Shown piece after piece: positions 34,802 to 44,058 of a stretch of 64,000 bases of DNA. The stretch's first letter is position 1, and each line of letters opens with the position of its first letter. The notes under the pieces were generated by a model that was given only the letters and a program-made list of their open reading frames with translations, had not been told where the DNA came from and made no database searches. Origin of the DNA: CAYJLC01 sp964370735 (lineage in GTDB: Bacteria > Bacillota > Clostridia > Oscillospirales > Butyricicoccaceae). A program made the position numbers and the translations under genes. Location: positions 44,773-108,772 of the forward strand of contig CAYJLC010000003.1 of the NCBI GenBank assembly GCA_964370735.1, read 5' to 3'.

Positions 34802-35350
34802 ATGGATTATATCACTACATATACAGGTCGAAACTTCAATCCAATAGAACCTGACCCAAACGAAATCAGTATTGAAGATATTTCTCACGCACAGAGTCTA
34901 ATGTGTCGTGCAAATGGACACTGCTTGTTCTTTTATTCAGTAGCACAACACAGTATAAATTGCTATTTAGAGGCAAAAGCTCGCGGATATTCTGAAAGAG
35001 TTCAGTTAGGTTGTCTGCTCCACGACGGTAGCGAGGCATATATGGCAGACATTGTTCGCCCATATAAAAAGCATTTGACGCAGTATTTAAAATTCGAAGA
35101 AATCTTGCAATCAGCAATTTGGGCACGTTTTGGGCTTGATGATTTGACTGAACAAGAAATTTCTGATATTTTTAAAATCGACGACTTAGTCTTATATAAT
35201 GAATTTAATTACACTATGAAGAAGAATACAGTAACAAAAAATGAAAAACACATCGGTAATTTAATTATGAGTGAACAACGTCCGAAAGATATGCAGATTT
35301 TATTTCTAGAAATTTTCGAATCACTGTACCCAAAATTATCAAAAGAATAA
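34802..35350 (+). CDS. HD-superfamily phosphohydrolase (YfbR-like 5'-deoxynucleotidase type)
   Basis: 182 residues. Metal ligands visible: SVAQHSINC (first His), CLLHDGSEAYMADIVRP (HD pair with E), and KIDDLVLYNEF (C-terminal Asp). The TGRNFNPIEPDP start and HDxSEAYxxDxxRPxK block are typical of a YfbR-like clade common in Clostridia. ATG 34802 is chosen for AAGGAG about 8 nt upstream; the longer reading from 34724 starts in promoter-like sequence (TACAAT at about 34730). It may hydrolyse deoxynucleoside monophosphates; not proven. A strong terminator follows. Confidence 0.85.
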   Translation: MDYITTYTGRNFNPIEPDPNEISIEDISHAQSLMCRANGHCLFFYSVAQHSINCYLEAKARGYSERVQLGCLLHDGSEAYMADIVRPYKKHLTQYLKFEEILQSAIWARFGLDDLTEQEISDIFKIDDLVLYNEFNYTMKKNTVTKNEKHIGNLIMSEQRPKDMQILFLEIFESLYPKLSKE

Positions 35351-35387
35351 AAAAGAGGCTGTTGCAATTGCGACAGCCTCTTTTTTT
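35351..35387. terminator. Bidirectional terminator between the HD hydrolase gene and thiN
   Basis: AGAGGCTGTTGC/GCGACAGCCTCT stem (12 bp, one G-U) with a 4-nt AATT loop and T-runs on both sides. It ends both convergent units. Confidence 0.9.
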
Positions 35388-35996
35388 CTAGTCCGATTGA
35401 ATTATTAATGCTTTTCCGTCAACTTTAATCGAAAAATCTTCACTTAAAGCCTCATTTGACACAGAAATCATATTTGTTCTTTTAACTGTCAAATCCGTCG
35501 CTTCATACTTCATATTCAAAGTAGTAAGGCAAATTTCATCTGAAATCGGTACTATTGACACATATTTGCTTGTATTTTTGTAATTTTTTTCGCCACTAAG
35601 ATACGAAATCATATTTTGCTCGTCAATTATCATTGCAAATACATTTTTTTCATTCAAATATTCCAAAATAGAAACATTAGCGAAAAAATGGTCTAGTCTT
35701 CCACCAGTGACTGCAAGAAAAACAATACTTTTAACACCGTATTCTACCGCTATTTCCACACAAACCTTCAAATCTGTGTCATCTTTTTCAGGTATAAGCT
35801 TAGTTGCCTTTATATTCGGCACTTCTAAAATCGAATCCATATCACCGACAACCTCGTCCACGTTAATGCCCAAAATTTTGGCATTATCATAGCCACTATC
35901 GGCAGCGATTACATAGTCAAATGAAAGGTTTTGAATTCGATTTTTTATTATATCTTTGTCAAAAATCATGCCTCCGGCAATTATCAAACAAGTCAT
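35388..35996 (-). CDS. thiN: Thiamine pyrophosphokinase
   Basis: 202 residues. Transfers pyrophosphate from ATP to thiamine to make TPP. N-terminal catalytic domain: IIAGGMIFDKD, AADSGYDNAKILGI, VVGDMDSI (Asp motif) and PEKDDTDLKVCVE; thiamine-binding beta domain at the C terminus. ATG 35996 overlaps the rsgA stop as ATGA, and GGGA lies about 7 nt upstream, so it is preferred to 36008. In many Firmicutes rpe lies between rsgA and thiN; here it is missing. Last gene of the yicC operon. Confidence 0.93.
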   Translation of the reverse strand: MTCLIIAGGMIFDKDIIKNRIQNLSFDYVIAADSGYDNAKILGINVDEVVGDMDSILEVPNIKATKLIPEKDDTDLKVCVEIAVEYGVKSIVFLAVTGGRLDHFFANVSILEYLNEKNVFAMIIDEQNMISYLSGEKNYKNTSKYVSIVPISDEICLTTLNMKYEATDLTVKRTNMISVSNEALSEDFSIKVDGKALIIQSD

Positions 35997-36871
35997 TTTA
36001 ATTCCCATTCTTTAATGTTTTTAACACTATCATATAGTTTAACATAGTTTTCGTGCCTAGAATTTGATACTTTACCCTCTTCAACAGCTTTTAAAATTGC
36101 ACAACCTTTTTCCTTTGTGTGCGTGCAACTTGTAAATTTGCATTCGCCCAAATAGTCGTGAAAATCCTTAAAAGTATATTGAAGTCGGTCTTTTAGTACC
36201 AAATCCATTTGCAAAGTGTCGAAACTTGAAAAACCAGGCGTATCTGCGACAAGCGTTTCTTCGGATATTTTAAATAATTCTACATGCCTAGTTGTATGCT
36301 TGCCTCGTCCAATTTTTTCAGATAAACCACCTGTTTTAAGGTCGAAACCTACATTTATTTGATTTAAAATACTCGATTTTCCAACGGCTGAATTCCCTGT
36401 AAAAGTTGAAATTTTGCCATGAATTACTTCTTTTAGCTCGTCTATACCACGATTTTCCGTCGCACTTCCTTGTATCACTTCAAATCCAGCTTTTTTATAT
36501 ATTTCATATAAATTAAGCCCTTCATTCACGTCGATTTTATTGATAAAAATGCACACTTCAATATCGTTATTTTCAGCGATTGCACAAACTTTATCAATAA
36601 GAAAAGTATCGGTTTTCGGTGGTGCTTCGCTAACTACTATGACAAGCATATCAATATTTGCTATTGCTGGGCGAATAAGTTTGTTCTTTCTCGGCAAAAT
36701 TTCCTTTATATAGCCAGTTTTATCTGGGCTAACCTCGATAATTACGCTATCGCCCACGATAGGTGACACGTCTTTATGTCTGAAATTTCCTCTTGCTTTG
36801 CATTCGATTATGCCTTCTTCGGTGTCTATATAGTAAAATCCACCGATTCCTTTTAAAATTACTCCTTGCAT
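35993..36871 (-). CDS. rsgA: Ribosome small subunit-dependent GTPase A (RsgA)
   Basis: 292 residues. Circularly permuted GTPase that checks 30S maturation. OB-fold N terminus, then G4 INKID, G1 GNSAVGKSS, G3 DTPGFSSF and a C-terminal zinc knuckle (CKFTSCTHTKEKGCAI). The permuted motif order G4-G1-G3 is diagnostic. It starts 8 nt after prkC, in the conserved prpC-prkC-rsgA order. Confidence 0.96.
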   Translation of the reverse strand: MQGVILKGIGGFYYIDTEEGIIECKARGNFRHKDVSPIVGDSVIIEVSPDKTGYIKEILPRKNKLIRPAIANIDMLVIVVSEAPPKTDTFLIDKVCAIAENNDIEVCIFINKIDVNEGLNLYEIYKKAGFEVIQGSATENRGIDELKEVIHGKISTFTGNSAVGKSSILNQINVGFDLKTGGLSEKIGRGKHTTRHVELFKISEETLVADTPGFSSFDTLQMDLVLKDRLQYTFKDFHDYLGECKFTSCTHTKEKGCAILKAVEEGKVSNSRHENYVKLYDSVKNIKEWELK

Positions 36872-36879
36872 ACTAGCAC

Positions 36880-38874
36880 CTAATTAAAAATCAGAACTTG
36901 TTCTTTTACTAAATCACTATTGTGGTATACTTTCGCAGTTTGAGTTCCATGTCCCCAAATATCTATCGAAAAGCTGTCGCCACCTCTAGTCACGCTGTCA
37001 AAAAACACTAATTCTGCTTCTAAATACACTTCAATTACAACCTGTTGGCTCTCGCCATCTACATATTCTGGGATGTCAATAATAAAGCTTTTTCTAACTT
37101 TTTCAGGCTCTAATTGCTCTTTAAGCGAATCTGGTAACTCACCATTCGAAATTGTTATCATAACAGTTGAACCTTGCATAATTTCGCTAGAATGTGGCAC
37201 ACTTTGTTCAAAAATTATGCCTTCTGGTTCAGCACTAGCAGCATTATTAACCTCGCCTAAAATTAAATAATTTTCCTCTAATTCTGCTCTTGCCTCGTCG
37301 ACAGTAAGCCCTTTTAGGTTCGGCATTTCGATTAATTGCAACTCACGACCCGAACTCACTTCAAGTGTCACAATTGTTCCAGCCGCTGCACTTTCTCCAA
37401 TTTCTGGAGAAATACTAATAACTTTATCTTCTTCTACATCGTCTGAAAAATCAAATTTTTTCTCAACAATAAAGCCTAATTGTTTAAGTCTATTTTCTGC
37501 TTGCGTATGGTCATATCCTTCTAAATCAGGGATAATTTCCTCTTTTGGACCTAGACTAACCGTTAAATAAATCGTCTGATTTTTTGAAATTGTCGACTCA
37601 GGCACAGGCTGCTGTTTTAAAATTGTGCCTGCCTCAGCATCGTCATATTTTTCCGTTTCAATAATGATTTCATATTCCTCATAAATCGGATTATCTATAA
37701 CTTCTGTTATATTTCTTTCTTCTAAATCAGGTGCTAAAATAATTTCTGCTGGTGCAAAAACTTGTGTAACGATAACATAACCTGCGCCGATAACTAATGC
37801 GATAACTATTAAAATTGTGACAGTATAGCGAATAAAACTCGAGCTACCCTCGTCTTCGTCTTCATATTCATCGTCATCATAGTCATTTTTCTTCTTTTTA
37901 ACAGGCTTTTTAATATCTGTTTTTTTCGAAGGCGTTGGTTTTTCTAGTGGTTCTGGAACTGGATTTGAGATGATTTCAACAATATCCTTTTCTGTAATAA
38001 CTTTCGTTTCACTAGCTGAATCCCCCGAATAATCGAATAATACATTCGGATTTTCCTTAACTTTTTCTAAATCTAAAAACATTTCTTGCGCAGTTTTATA
38101 TCTATTTTTAACCGATGGGCTCATCGCCTTTAAGATGATTTCTTCTAAAGACTTTGGCATTTCGCTTAACGACGACGGTGGAACTGGCAATGCATTTATA
38201 TGTTGCATAACGATAGAAACAGCCGTTTCACCAGTATATGGTGTTTTCCCTGTTGCCATTTCATATAGCACGATACCTAACGAATAAATATCGGTTCTGC
38301 TATCAATCTGGCCACCCTTTGCTTGTTCTGGCGAAATATAATGCACCGAACCTATCGCCTCTTTAATAACCTTCGTTTCGTGTTCGGAAATCAATTTTGC
38401 GATACCAAAATCGGCTACTTTAAGCGTTCCATCACGAAGTAGCATAATATTTTGAGGCTTAATATCTTGATGGACGATACCTCTGCTATGTGCGTGCTCT
38501 AAAGCTTCTGCGATTTGACCACCGAAAAATAGCACTTGTTTCCAATTTAATTTGTCTTTTTTAAGTAAATAATCTTTTAATGTAATGCCCTCGATTAGCT
38601 CCATTACAAAATATTCAGTTTCATTGTCTTCTTTTGATACATCGAAAACGTTTACGATATTTTTATGTGATAAACGAGCAACAGCATTTGATTCATTTTG
38701 AAATCTTGTTCTAAATTCGGCATCATTTGCAAATTCCGACTTTAGAATTTTAACTGCAACATGTCTATCTAAGCGTCTATCACGCGCTTTATACACACAC
38801 GCCATACCACCTAGACCAATCATGCTATCTATCTCATATCTGTCGTCTAAAACTTTTCCTATATAACTTTCCAT
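36880..38874 (-). CDS. prkC: PASTA-domain Ser/Thr protein kinase (PrkC/Stk1)
   Basis: 664 residues. Membrane kinase sensing peptidoglycan fragments. Kinase domain 13-270: GLGGMACVYKA, Lys42 (AVKIL), catalytic loop HQDIKPQN (135-142), DFG at 155-157, SVHYISPEQAKG. The acidic linker is followed by one TM helix (about 347-370). Three PASTA domains (about 372-575) and a C-terminal beta-rich domain lie outside. The catalytic loop reads HQD where HRD is the rule; Asp137 is present, so catalysis should survive, but activation-loop control could differ. It pairs with the PP2C phosphatase gene upstream (10-nt gap). Confidence 0.95.
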   Translation of the reverse strand: MESYIGKVLDDRYEIDSMIGLGGMACVYKARDRRLDRHVAVKILKSEFANDAEFRTRFQNESNAVARLSHKNIVNVFDVSKEDNETEYFVMELIEGITLKDYLLKKDKLNWKQVLFFGGQIAEALEHAHSRGIVHQDIKPQNIMLLRDGTLKVADFGIAKLISEHETKVIKEAIGSVHYISPEQAKGGQIDSRTDIYSLGIVLYEMATGKTPYTGETAVSIVMQHINALPVPPSSLSEMPKSLEEIILKAMSPSVKNRYKTAQEMFLDLEKVKENPNVLFDYSGDSASETKVITEKDIVEIISNPVPEPLEKPTPSKKTDIKKPVKKKKNDYDDDEYEDEDEGSSSFIRYTVTILIVIALVIGAGYVIVTQVFAPAEIILAPDLEERNITEVIDNPIYEEYEIIIETEKYDDAEAGTILKQQPVPESTISKNQTIYLTVSLGPKEEIIPDLEGYDHTQAENRLKQLGFIVEKKFDFSDDVEEDKVISISPEIGESAAAGTIVTLEVSSGRELQLIEMPNLKGLTVDEARAELEENYLILGEVNNAASAEPEGIIFEQSVPHSSEIMQGSTVMITISNGELPDSLKEQLEPEKVRKSFIIDIPEYVDGESQQVVIEVYLEAELVFFDSVTRGGDSFSIDIWGHGTQTAKVYHNSDLVKEQVLIFN

Positions 38875-38884
38875 ATTACTCTCC

Positions 38885-39613
38885 CTAATACTTTATAATT
38901 ACTACGGTTATATTATCATTTCCACCATATTCATTTGCCCTACAAATAAGATTTTCGCATTTTTCTTCGATAGATGTATCTTCGAAAATTATGTCGCGAA
39001 TTTCATTATTTGGCACCAAATTATGTAGACCGTCGCTACAAAGCAAAATATACTCCGTTTCATTAAGAAAAACCTTGTAAACATCTGAATTTTTTCCAGA
39101 AATGTCACCGATTGCTCTTGTTAAATAGTTTTTAAATTTATGCAGGTTGCCGACATTATAACTATCACCATTATCCATAATTTCTTGAAAAATCGAATGA
39201 TCTTTTGTTATCTGATAAATGCTGTCATTTTTTATATGATAACATCTGCTATCGCCGATATTTACAAGAAAATACTTGTCTTTATGAACAATCCCACCAA
39301 CAAGTGTGGTGCCCATTCGCTCTAAATGCGTGTCGGATAGTCCATGGTTATAAACAAGGTCGTTTGCATATTCCGAAGAAGATGTGAGTAAGTTAAACAT
39401 ACCCTCATCGTTTAGCTCTTCACTAAAACCTTGCTTTAACTTTAAAGAAAATGCCGAAATCGCCTCAGAACTTGCTATCTCTCCACCATTTTCGCCACCC
39501 ATTCCATCGCATAGGCACACAATATAGGTTTCATCAGATAGCTTTTCAATAAAAAAGGTGTCTTGGTTCGTTTTACGAACTTTTCCGACGTCTGTTTTGC
39601 CAAAAACTCTCAT
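38885..39613 (-). CDS. prpC: PP2C-family Ser/Thr phosphatase (PrpC/Stp)
   Basis: 242 residues. Cytoplasmic Mn/Mg-dependent phosphatase that reverses PrkC phosphorylation. PP2C motifs: NQDTFFIE (metal Asp), CDGMGGENGGEIAS, TLVGGIV, NIGDSRCYHI, DHS, LTRAIGD, LLCSDGLHNLV and GGNDNITVVII. Complete. The start lies 10 nt after rlmN, and the prpC-prkC pair is the standard arrangement. Confidence 0.96.
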   Translation of the reverse strand: MRVFGKTDVGKVRKTNQDTFFIEKLSDETYIVCLCDGMGGENGGEIASSEAISAFSLKLKQGFSEELNDEGMFNLLTSSSEYANDLVYNHGLSDTHLERMGTTLVGGIVHKDKYFLVNIGDSRCYHIKNDSIYQITKDHSIFQEIMDNGDSYNVGNLHKFKNYLTRAIGDISGKNSDVYKVFLNETEYILLCSDGLHNLVPNNEIRDIIFEDTSIEEKCENLICRANEYGGNDNITVVIIKY

Positions 39614-39623
39614 TTATACCCCC

Positions 39624-40643
39624 TTATTTTAAGTTTTTTCGCAGTTGCCCACAAGAAGCGTCAATATCTGGTCCCAAAGTCCTTCTAACGGTTGCCGATA
39701 TTCCATTCTTCTCTAAAATGTCACAAAATGCTCTAACTCTATTTTTAGGACTCGTTTTAAGTCCGGTTTCCGTAACTTCATTTAACGGTATCAAATTCAC
39801 ATGGCAGGGTCTGCCTTTCAGCATTTTCGAAAGTTTAACTGCCTTGTCTTTAGTGTCAGAAATACCGTCTATAAGTGTATATTCATAAGAAATTCTACGT
39901 TTTGTAATATCAAAATAATTATTACAAGCTAAAATCAATTGTTCAACCGAGTATTTTCTATTAATAGGCATAATTTGCGAACGACTGTCGTTGTCTGGTG
40001 AATGAAGCGAAATCGACAGTGTGATTTGCAAATTTTCCTTCGCAAGTTCATTTATTTTAGGAACAATTCCACAAGTAGAAAGTGAAATATGCCTATGTCC
40101 GATATAAAGTCCGTCTTTATGGTTAATTATTTTTAAAAATTTCATCACATTTTCGTAATTATCGAGTGGTTCACCCATCCCCATAAGCACAATATTTGAA
40201 ATTTTAAGCCCAGATTCCTTCTGAATGAAGATAATTTGGTCTAAAATCTCTGCTGTATGTAAATTTCTAGTCATACCAAAAAGACCTGATGCACAAAAAG
40301 TACAACCCATCCGACATCCGACTTGGCTAGATACACAAATCGTGTTGCCGTGCTTATACTGCATCAAAACACATTCAATCATATTTCCATCGTGAAGTTT
40401 CAAAAGATATTTTTGTGTACCATCAACCGCAGAAACTTGCTTTTTTTCAACAGTTGGTACTGTTATTTTAAACTTTTCAACTAGTTTAATTCGCATATCT
40501 TTCGAAATATCTGTCATTTCTTCAAACGATTCTACTCCGAGATAAAGCCATTTAAAAATCTGCTTTGCACGAAATTTTTGAAGACCCATCGAAACTATTT
40601 CCGACTCCAGTTCTTCTAAAGTTAAGTCTTTAATAAAAATCAT
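39624..40643 (-). CDS. rlmN: 23S rRNA (adenine2503-C2)/tRNA methyltransferase RlmN
   Basis: 339 residues. Radical-SAM enzyme that methylates A2503 of 23S rRNA and A37 of some tRNAs. Radical SAM cysteines are in GCRMGCTFCASG. Also seen are SNIVLMGMGEPLDNYENV, LSISLHSPDN and the C-terminal catalytic Cys in DASCGQLR. The sequence fits RlmN, not the resistance paralogue Cfr, by context and length. It begins 2 nt after rsmB. Confidence 0.95.
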   Translation of the reverse strand: MIFIKDLTLEELESEIVSMGLQKFRAKQIFKWLYLGVESFEEMTDISKDMRIKLVEKFKITVPTVEKKQVSAVDGTQKYLLKLHDGNMIECVLMQYKHGNTICVSSQVGCRMGCTFCASGLFGMTRNLHTAEILDQIIFIQKESGLKISNIVLMGMGEPLDNYENVMKFLKIINHKDGLYIGHRHISLSTCGIVPKINELAKENLQITLSISLHSPDNDSRSQIMPINRKYSVEQLILACNNYFDITKRRISYEYTLIDGISDTKDKAVKLSKMLKGRPCHVNLIPLNEVTETGLKTSPKNRVRAFCDILEKNGISATVRRTLGPDIDASCGQLRKNLK

Positions 40644-40645
40644 TT

Positions 40646-41935
40646 TTATTTCCTTTTAATTTTAGAGATAAAAAATCCATCTGTGTTATTTTTATGAGGT
40701 AAAAGCGTGATAAAACTTTGCTTTTTACCTAAAATTTCGAACTCTTCTAACTCAAAATCATTATTTTCAGCTAAAAACTTCATAATAACATCTTCATTTT
40801 CATCTTTTATAATCGTGCAAGTGCTATAAATCAGAAATCCACCGCTTTTTACATATTTACTCGCACTTTTTAATATATTTAACTGAATTTCAGGCAAGGA
40901 AGAAATATCTTCTTTAAACCTAATTTCAGGCTTTCTTCTAATAATTCCAAGACCTGAACAAGGCACATCGCAAATGACAAAATCCGCTTTGCCTAAAAGC
41001 TCTTTTTTAGCATTATTTGCATCAAAAACCGACGGTTTTATAATGGAAATGTCCATTTTTTCGGCAGTTTTCGAAATTAATTCAATCTTATGCTTATGGA
41101 TATCAAAGCTATGAATTTCACCCTTGTTTTCCATTAAAATCGCTGACAAAAATGACTTTCCACCAGGCGCTGAGCATACATCGATAAGTGTGCTATCTGG
41201 CGTAGGATTTAACGCCTTTATAGCAAGCTGAGATGCAAAGTCTTGAACATAAATTTCACCATTTTTAAACACATCTAAGCGAGTTAAATCGCCTGTTTTA
41301 CTTAAAACCAAGATATTTTCATCGATTTCGGATTTCTCAAACTGCACATCCGATATTTTTTTAGAAATTCCACTAAAATCTGTCTTCAAAGTGTTAATTC
41401 TGCATACAATTTCTGCTTTTTCGTTGTTTGAAATCAGTATTTGTTCGGTTTCTTCTTTCGAATAATTTTCAAGCAATTTGTTTACTAAAAATAAAGGATG
41501 ACTGTATTTAATAGACATTTTCTGCTTAAAATCGCCAGTAATCTCTGGCAATGTTTCGATATTTCGCGAAAAATTCCTTAAAACACCATTTACAAATCCA
41601 GAAAGTCCTTGCATTTTTAGTTTTTTAGTAAGATTAACGCTTTCATTTATCGCAGCAGATGAAGGCACTTTATCCATAAAAAGCATCTGATAAATTGAAA
41701 TTCTTAATATTTCACGAATATTTGGCTTAACTTTCTTGCCTTTTGTGTAAAAATCGATGTAATAATCAATCAAAATCTGATTTTTTAGCACTCCATACAC
41801 AATATTCGTAATAAACGCTGCATCTTGCGCATTTATACCAGAAAGTTTCTCTTTCATCGTTAAATTTGCGTAAGATTTGTTTTTATGGACATCAAAAAGT
41901 ATGTCAAACGCGATATGTCGCGTAGTTTTAGTCAT
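40646..41935 (-). CDS. rsmB: 16S rRNA (cytosine(967)-C5)-methyltransferase RsmB
   Basis: 429 residues. The N-terminal NusB-like RNA-binding domain (about 1-130) is fused to a SAM methyltransferase domain. Motifs: VCSAPGGKSFLSA (SAM site), CDVPCSGLGIIRRKPEIR (TxxPCSG-type motif IV Cys) and IYSTCTI (motif VI catalytic Cys). Complete. It overlaps the Zn-protease gene stop by 8 nt. Usual place between fmt and rlmN. Confidence 0.95.
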   Translation of the reverse strand: MTKTTRHIAFDILFDVHKNKSYANLTMKEKLSGINAQDAAFITNIVYGVLKNQILIDYYIDFYTKGKKVKPNIREILRISIYQMLFMDKVPSSAAINESVNLTKKLKMQGLSGFVNGVLRNFSRNIETLPEITGDFKQKMSIKYSHPLFLVNKLLENYSKEETEQILISNNEKAEIVCRINTLKTDFSGISKKISDVQFEKSEIDENILVLSKTGDLTRLDVFKNGEIYVQDFASQLAIKALNPTPDSTLIDVCSAPGGKSFLSAILMENKGEIHSFDIHKHKIELISKTAEKMDISIIKPSVFDANNAKKELLGKADFVICDVPCSGLGIIRRKPEIRFKEDISSLPEIQLNILKSASKYVKSGGFLIYSTCTIIKDENEDVIMKFLAENNDFELEEFEILGKKQSFITLLPHKNNTDGFFISKIKRK

Positions 41936-42629
41936 TTCTGCCTCCGTATCGAGTTATAAGTCGAATAAGTTGCACAACAGCCACTGCAAGTGCCGCAACA
42001 TACGTCATCGCAGCTGCTGTAAGCGTTTTTCTAGCCATTTTCAGCTCATCATCGCCCAGCAAATGCCCTTCCCTAAGTGCAACCATCGCTCTTCGCGATG
42101 CATCAAACTCTACTGGAAGTGTCACAAGTTGGAACAAAACTGTCACTGAAAACAGCAAAATCCCTAAAGTTATAAGAAAACTGAAACTTGAGAAGATAAA
42201 ACCAATAATAATCAGTGGCATAGAAAGTTGCGAGCCTATATTTGTAAGTGGAATAATCGCTGCTCGTAATTTCATAGGCGCATAACTTTTCGCATATTGT
42301 ACAGCGTGACCTGCCTCGTGCGCTGCAACGCCGACTGCCGACACTGCTGTCGAACTGTAAACACTGTCCGAAAGTCTAATTGTGTTGGTTCTTGGGTCAA
42401 AATAGTCTGATAAATGCCCAGAAATACGCTCAATCCTTACACCTGTGACACCATTTTGTCGCAAAACTCGGTCAGCAGCCTCGGCTCCCGTCAAATTTCT
42501 TGCATTTCTAATCTTTGAATACTTATTAAATGTACTTTTCACGCTGATGCTCGCCCAACCTGCAAAAACCATCGATGCAACCAAAAGCGCAATCACCCAT
42601 GGTTCATCCCAATAAAAACCTAAAAACAT
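41928..42629 (-). CDS. Neutral zinc metallopeptidase, YugP family
   Basis: 233 residues. Membrane metalloprotease. N-terminal TM (about 8-28), the zinc motif VAAHEAGHAVQYA (HExxH) near 105, then three hydrophobic segments toward the C terminus. ATG 42629 is chosen over the TTG at 42647 because GAAAGAGAG is about 8 nt upstream. The gene overlaps no neighbour except an 8-nt overlap with rsmB. YugP-type genes commonly sit next to fmt/rsmB in Clostridia. Substrate unknown. Confidence 0.88.
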   Translation of the reverse strand: MFLGFYWDEPWVIALLVASMVFAGWASISVKSTFNKYSKIRNARNLTGAEAADRVLRQNGVTGVRIERISGHLSDYFDPRTNTIRLSDSVYSSTAVSAVGVAAHEAGHAVQYAKSYAPMKLRAAIIPLTNIGSQLSMPLIIIGFIFSSFSFLITLGILLFSVTVLFQLVTLPVEFDASRRAMVALREGHLLGDDELKMARKTLTAAAMTYVAALAVAVVQLIRLITRYGGRND

Positions 42630-42633
42630 TAAA

Positions 42634-43569
42634 TCACTCTCTTTCAAATTTGGTATTTATTTCTACCTTATTCCCTTTTAAAAAGTCAGAAACAGACATT
42701 CTTTTCTTTCCTTCAGCTTGAATTTCTGTGATAAAAATTGCTGTGTTTTCGCCACAAGCAACAAAAAATCCATCTTTAATATCGAAAATAGTTCCAAAAT
42801 CATATTTTTCATTACAATCAACTTTTTGCGCTTTGAATATCTTTATTTTTTTCCCTAAAAGCGTCGAATATGCACATGGCCAAGGATTTAATCCATAAAT
42901 TTTGCATAAAATTTTATCGGCAGGCAAAGAAAAATCAAGATTTCCCATTTCTTTTGTAAGCATCGGCGCAAAAGTTGCGTCTTCATGATTTTGAGGTATA
43001 GGTGTAATTTTACCATCTTTCAGTGATGAAATTGTGTTAACTAAAGTTTCGGCACCTAATAGCTTTAAACGCTCAAAAAGTTCCAAAGAAGTTTCATTTT
43101 CATAAATTTCAGTGGTTGAAATCTCTAAAATATCACCTTCATCCATGCCTTTTGACATAAGCATTGTCGTGATACCAGTCACCTTGTCACCATTTAAAAC
43201 AGCCCATTGAATAGGTGCTGCGCCACGATATTTCGGCAAAATCGAGCCATGAACATTAACGCAACCATATTTTGGGAAATTCAAAATATTCTCTGGAAGA
43301 AGCCTTCCATACGCGACAACAACGATAATATCTGGGTTTAATTTAGTAATTTCTTCAAAAATCCCCTCTTGTTTAAGGGTTTTCGGTTGAAAAACAGGAA
43401 TATTATTCGAAACTGCAACTTCCTTAACAGGCGTAAATTGCATTTTCATACCTCTGCCTTTCGGCGTGTCTTCACGCGTAAATACACCGACAACTTCGTG
43501 CCCATTTTCAATCAATTTTTCTAAAGAATGAGCTGCAAAATCGGGAGTTCCCATAAAAATAATTCTCAT
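42634..43569 (-). CDS. fmt: Methionyl-tRNA formyltransferase
   Basis: 311 residues. Formylates initiator Met-tRNA using 10-formyl-THF. Seen: FMGTPDFAAHSLEKL, NVHGSILPKYRGAAPIQWAV (SLLP-type motif with the catalytic His), GITTMLMSKGMDEGDIL and a C-terminal OB-like tRNA domain. It follows def by 2 nt, the functional counterpart that removes the formyl group. Confidence 0.97.
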   Translation of the reverse strand: MRIIFMGTPDFAAHSLEKLIENGHEVVGVFTREDTPKGRGMKMQFTPVKEVAVSNNIPVFQPKTLKQEGIFEEITKLNPDIIVVVAYGRLLPENILNFPKYGCVNVHGSILPKYRGAAPIQWAVLNGDKVTGITTMLMSKGMDEGDILEISTTEIYENETSLELFERLKLLGAETLVNTISSLKDGKITPIPQNHEDATFAPMLTKEMGNLDFSLPADKILCKIYGLNPWPCAYSTLLGKKIKIFKAQKVDCNEKYDFGTIFDIKDGFFVACGENTAIFITEIQAEGKKRMSVSDFLKGNKVEINTKFERE

Positions 43570-43571
43570 TA

Positions 43572-44057
43572 TTAATCGTCTTCCTCCTCTGAAAGTTCTG
43601 AAGGGTCGACAAATTCTGTCACTTTATCGTCAAATAAATTCCCCTCTAAATGGTCTAGTTCGTGGAAGAAAATACGCGCTTGAAATCCCTCTGCTTCAGT
43701 ATCAATTTTGTTCCCAAATCTATCAAAAGCAGTCAATTTTATGAAAGTTGGACGTGAAACATAGCCATAAACGCCAGGCAAACTTAAACAACCTTCGACA
43801 GCAGTTTCTTCGCCAGATATCTCTAAAATTTCAGGATTTATAAACTCCATAATTTCGTCTGATTCCATATTTAAAACAACAACAATTTGGCGCAAAAGCC
43901 CAATTTGTGGCGCTGCAAGCCCAACACCGTTTGCTTCAACCATAGTTTCTTTCATATCGTCTAGAATTTGATGCAGTTTCGCGTCAAACTCAGTTACTTT
44001 TTTACATTTTTTAGACAAAACTTCGTCGCCTTTTTTGATAATGTTTCTAATTGCCAT
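43572..44057 (-). CDS. def: Peptide deformylase
   Basis: 161 residues. Removes the N-formyl group from nascent proteins. The three conserved motifs are present: GVGLAAPQIG, EGCLSLPG (metal Cys) and HELDHLEGNLF (HExxH). There is a short acidic C-terminal tail. ATG 44057 is chosen, with GGAGAG 7 nt upstream, in place of the upstream ATG at 44072 that lies in the priA coding end. One base separates it from the priA stop. Confidence 0.96.
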   Translation of the reverse strand: MAIRNIIKKGDEVLSKKCKKVTEFDAKLHQILDDMKETMVEANGVGLAAPQIGLLRQIVVVLNMESDEIMEFINPEILEISGEETAVEGCLSLPGVYGYVSRPTFIKLTAFDRFGNKIDTEAEGFQARIFFHELDHLEGNLFDDKVTEFVDPSELSEEEDD

Positions 44058-44058
44058 T

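Noticed and set aside
35997..36120. TPP riboswitch for thiN, or FMN riboswitch for ribF
   Set aside because: Both genes are internal to operons with gaps of a few bases or overlaps, and no riboswitch core was seen.
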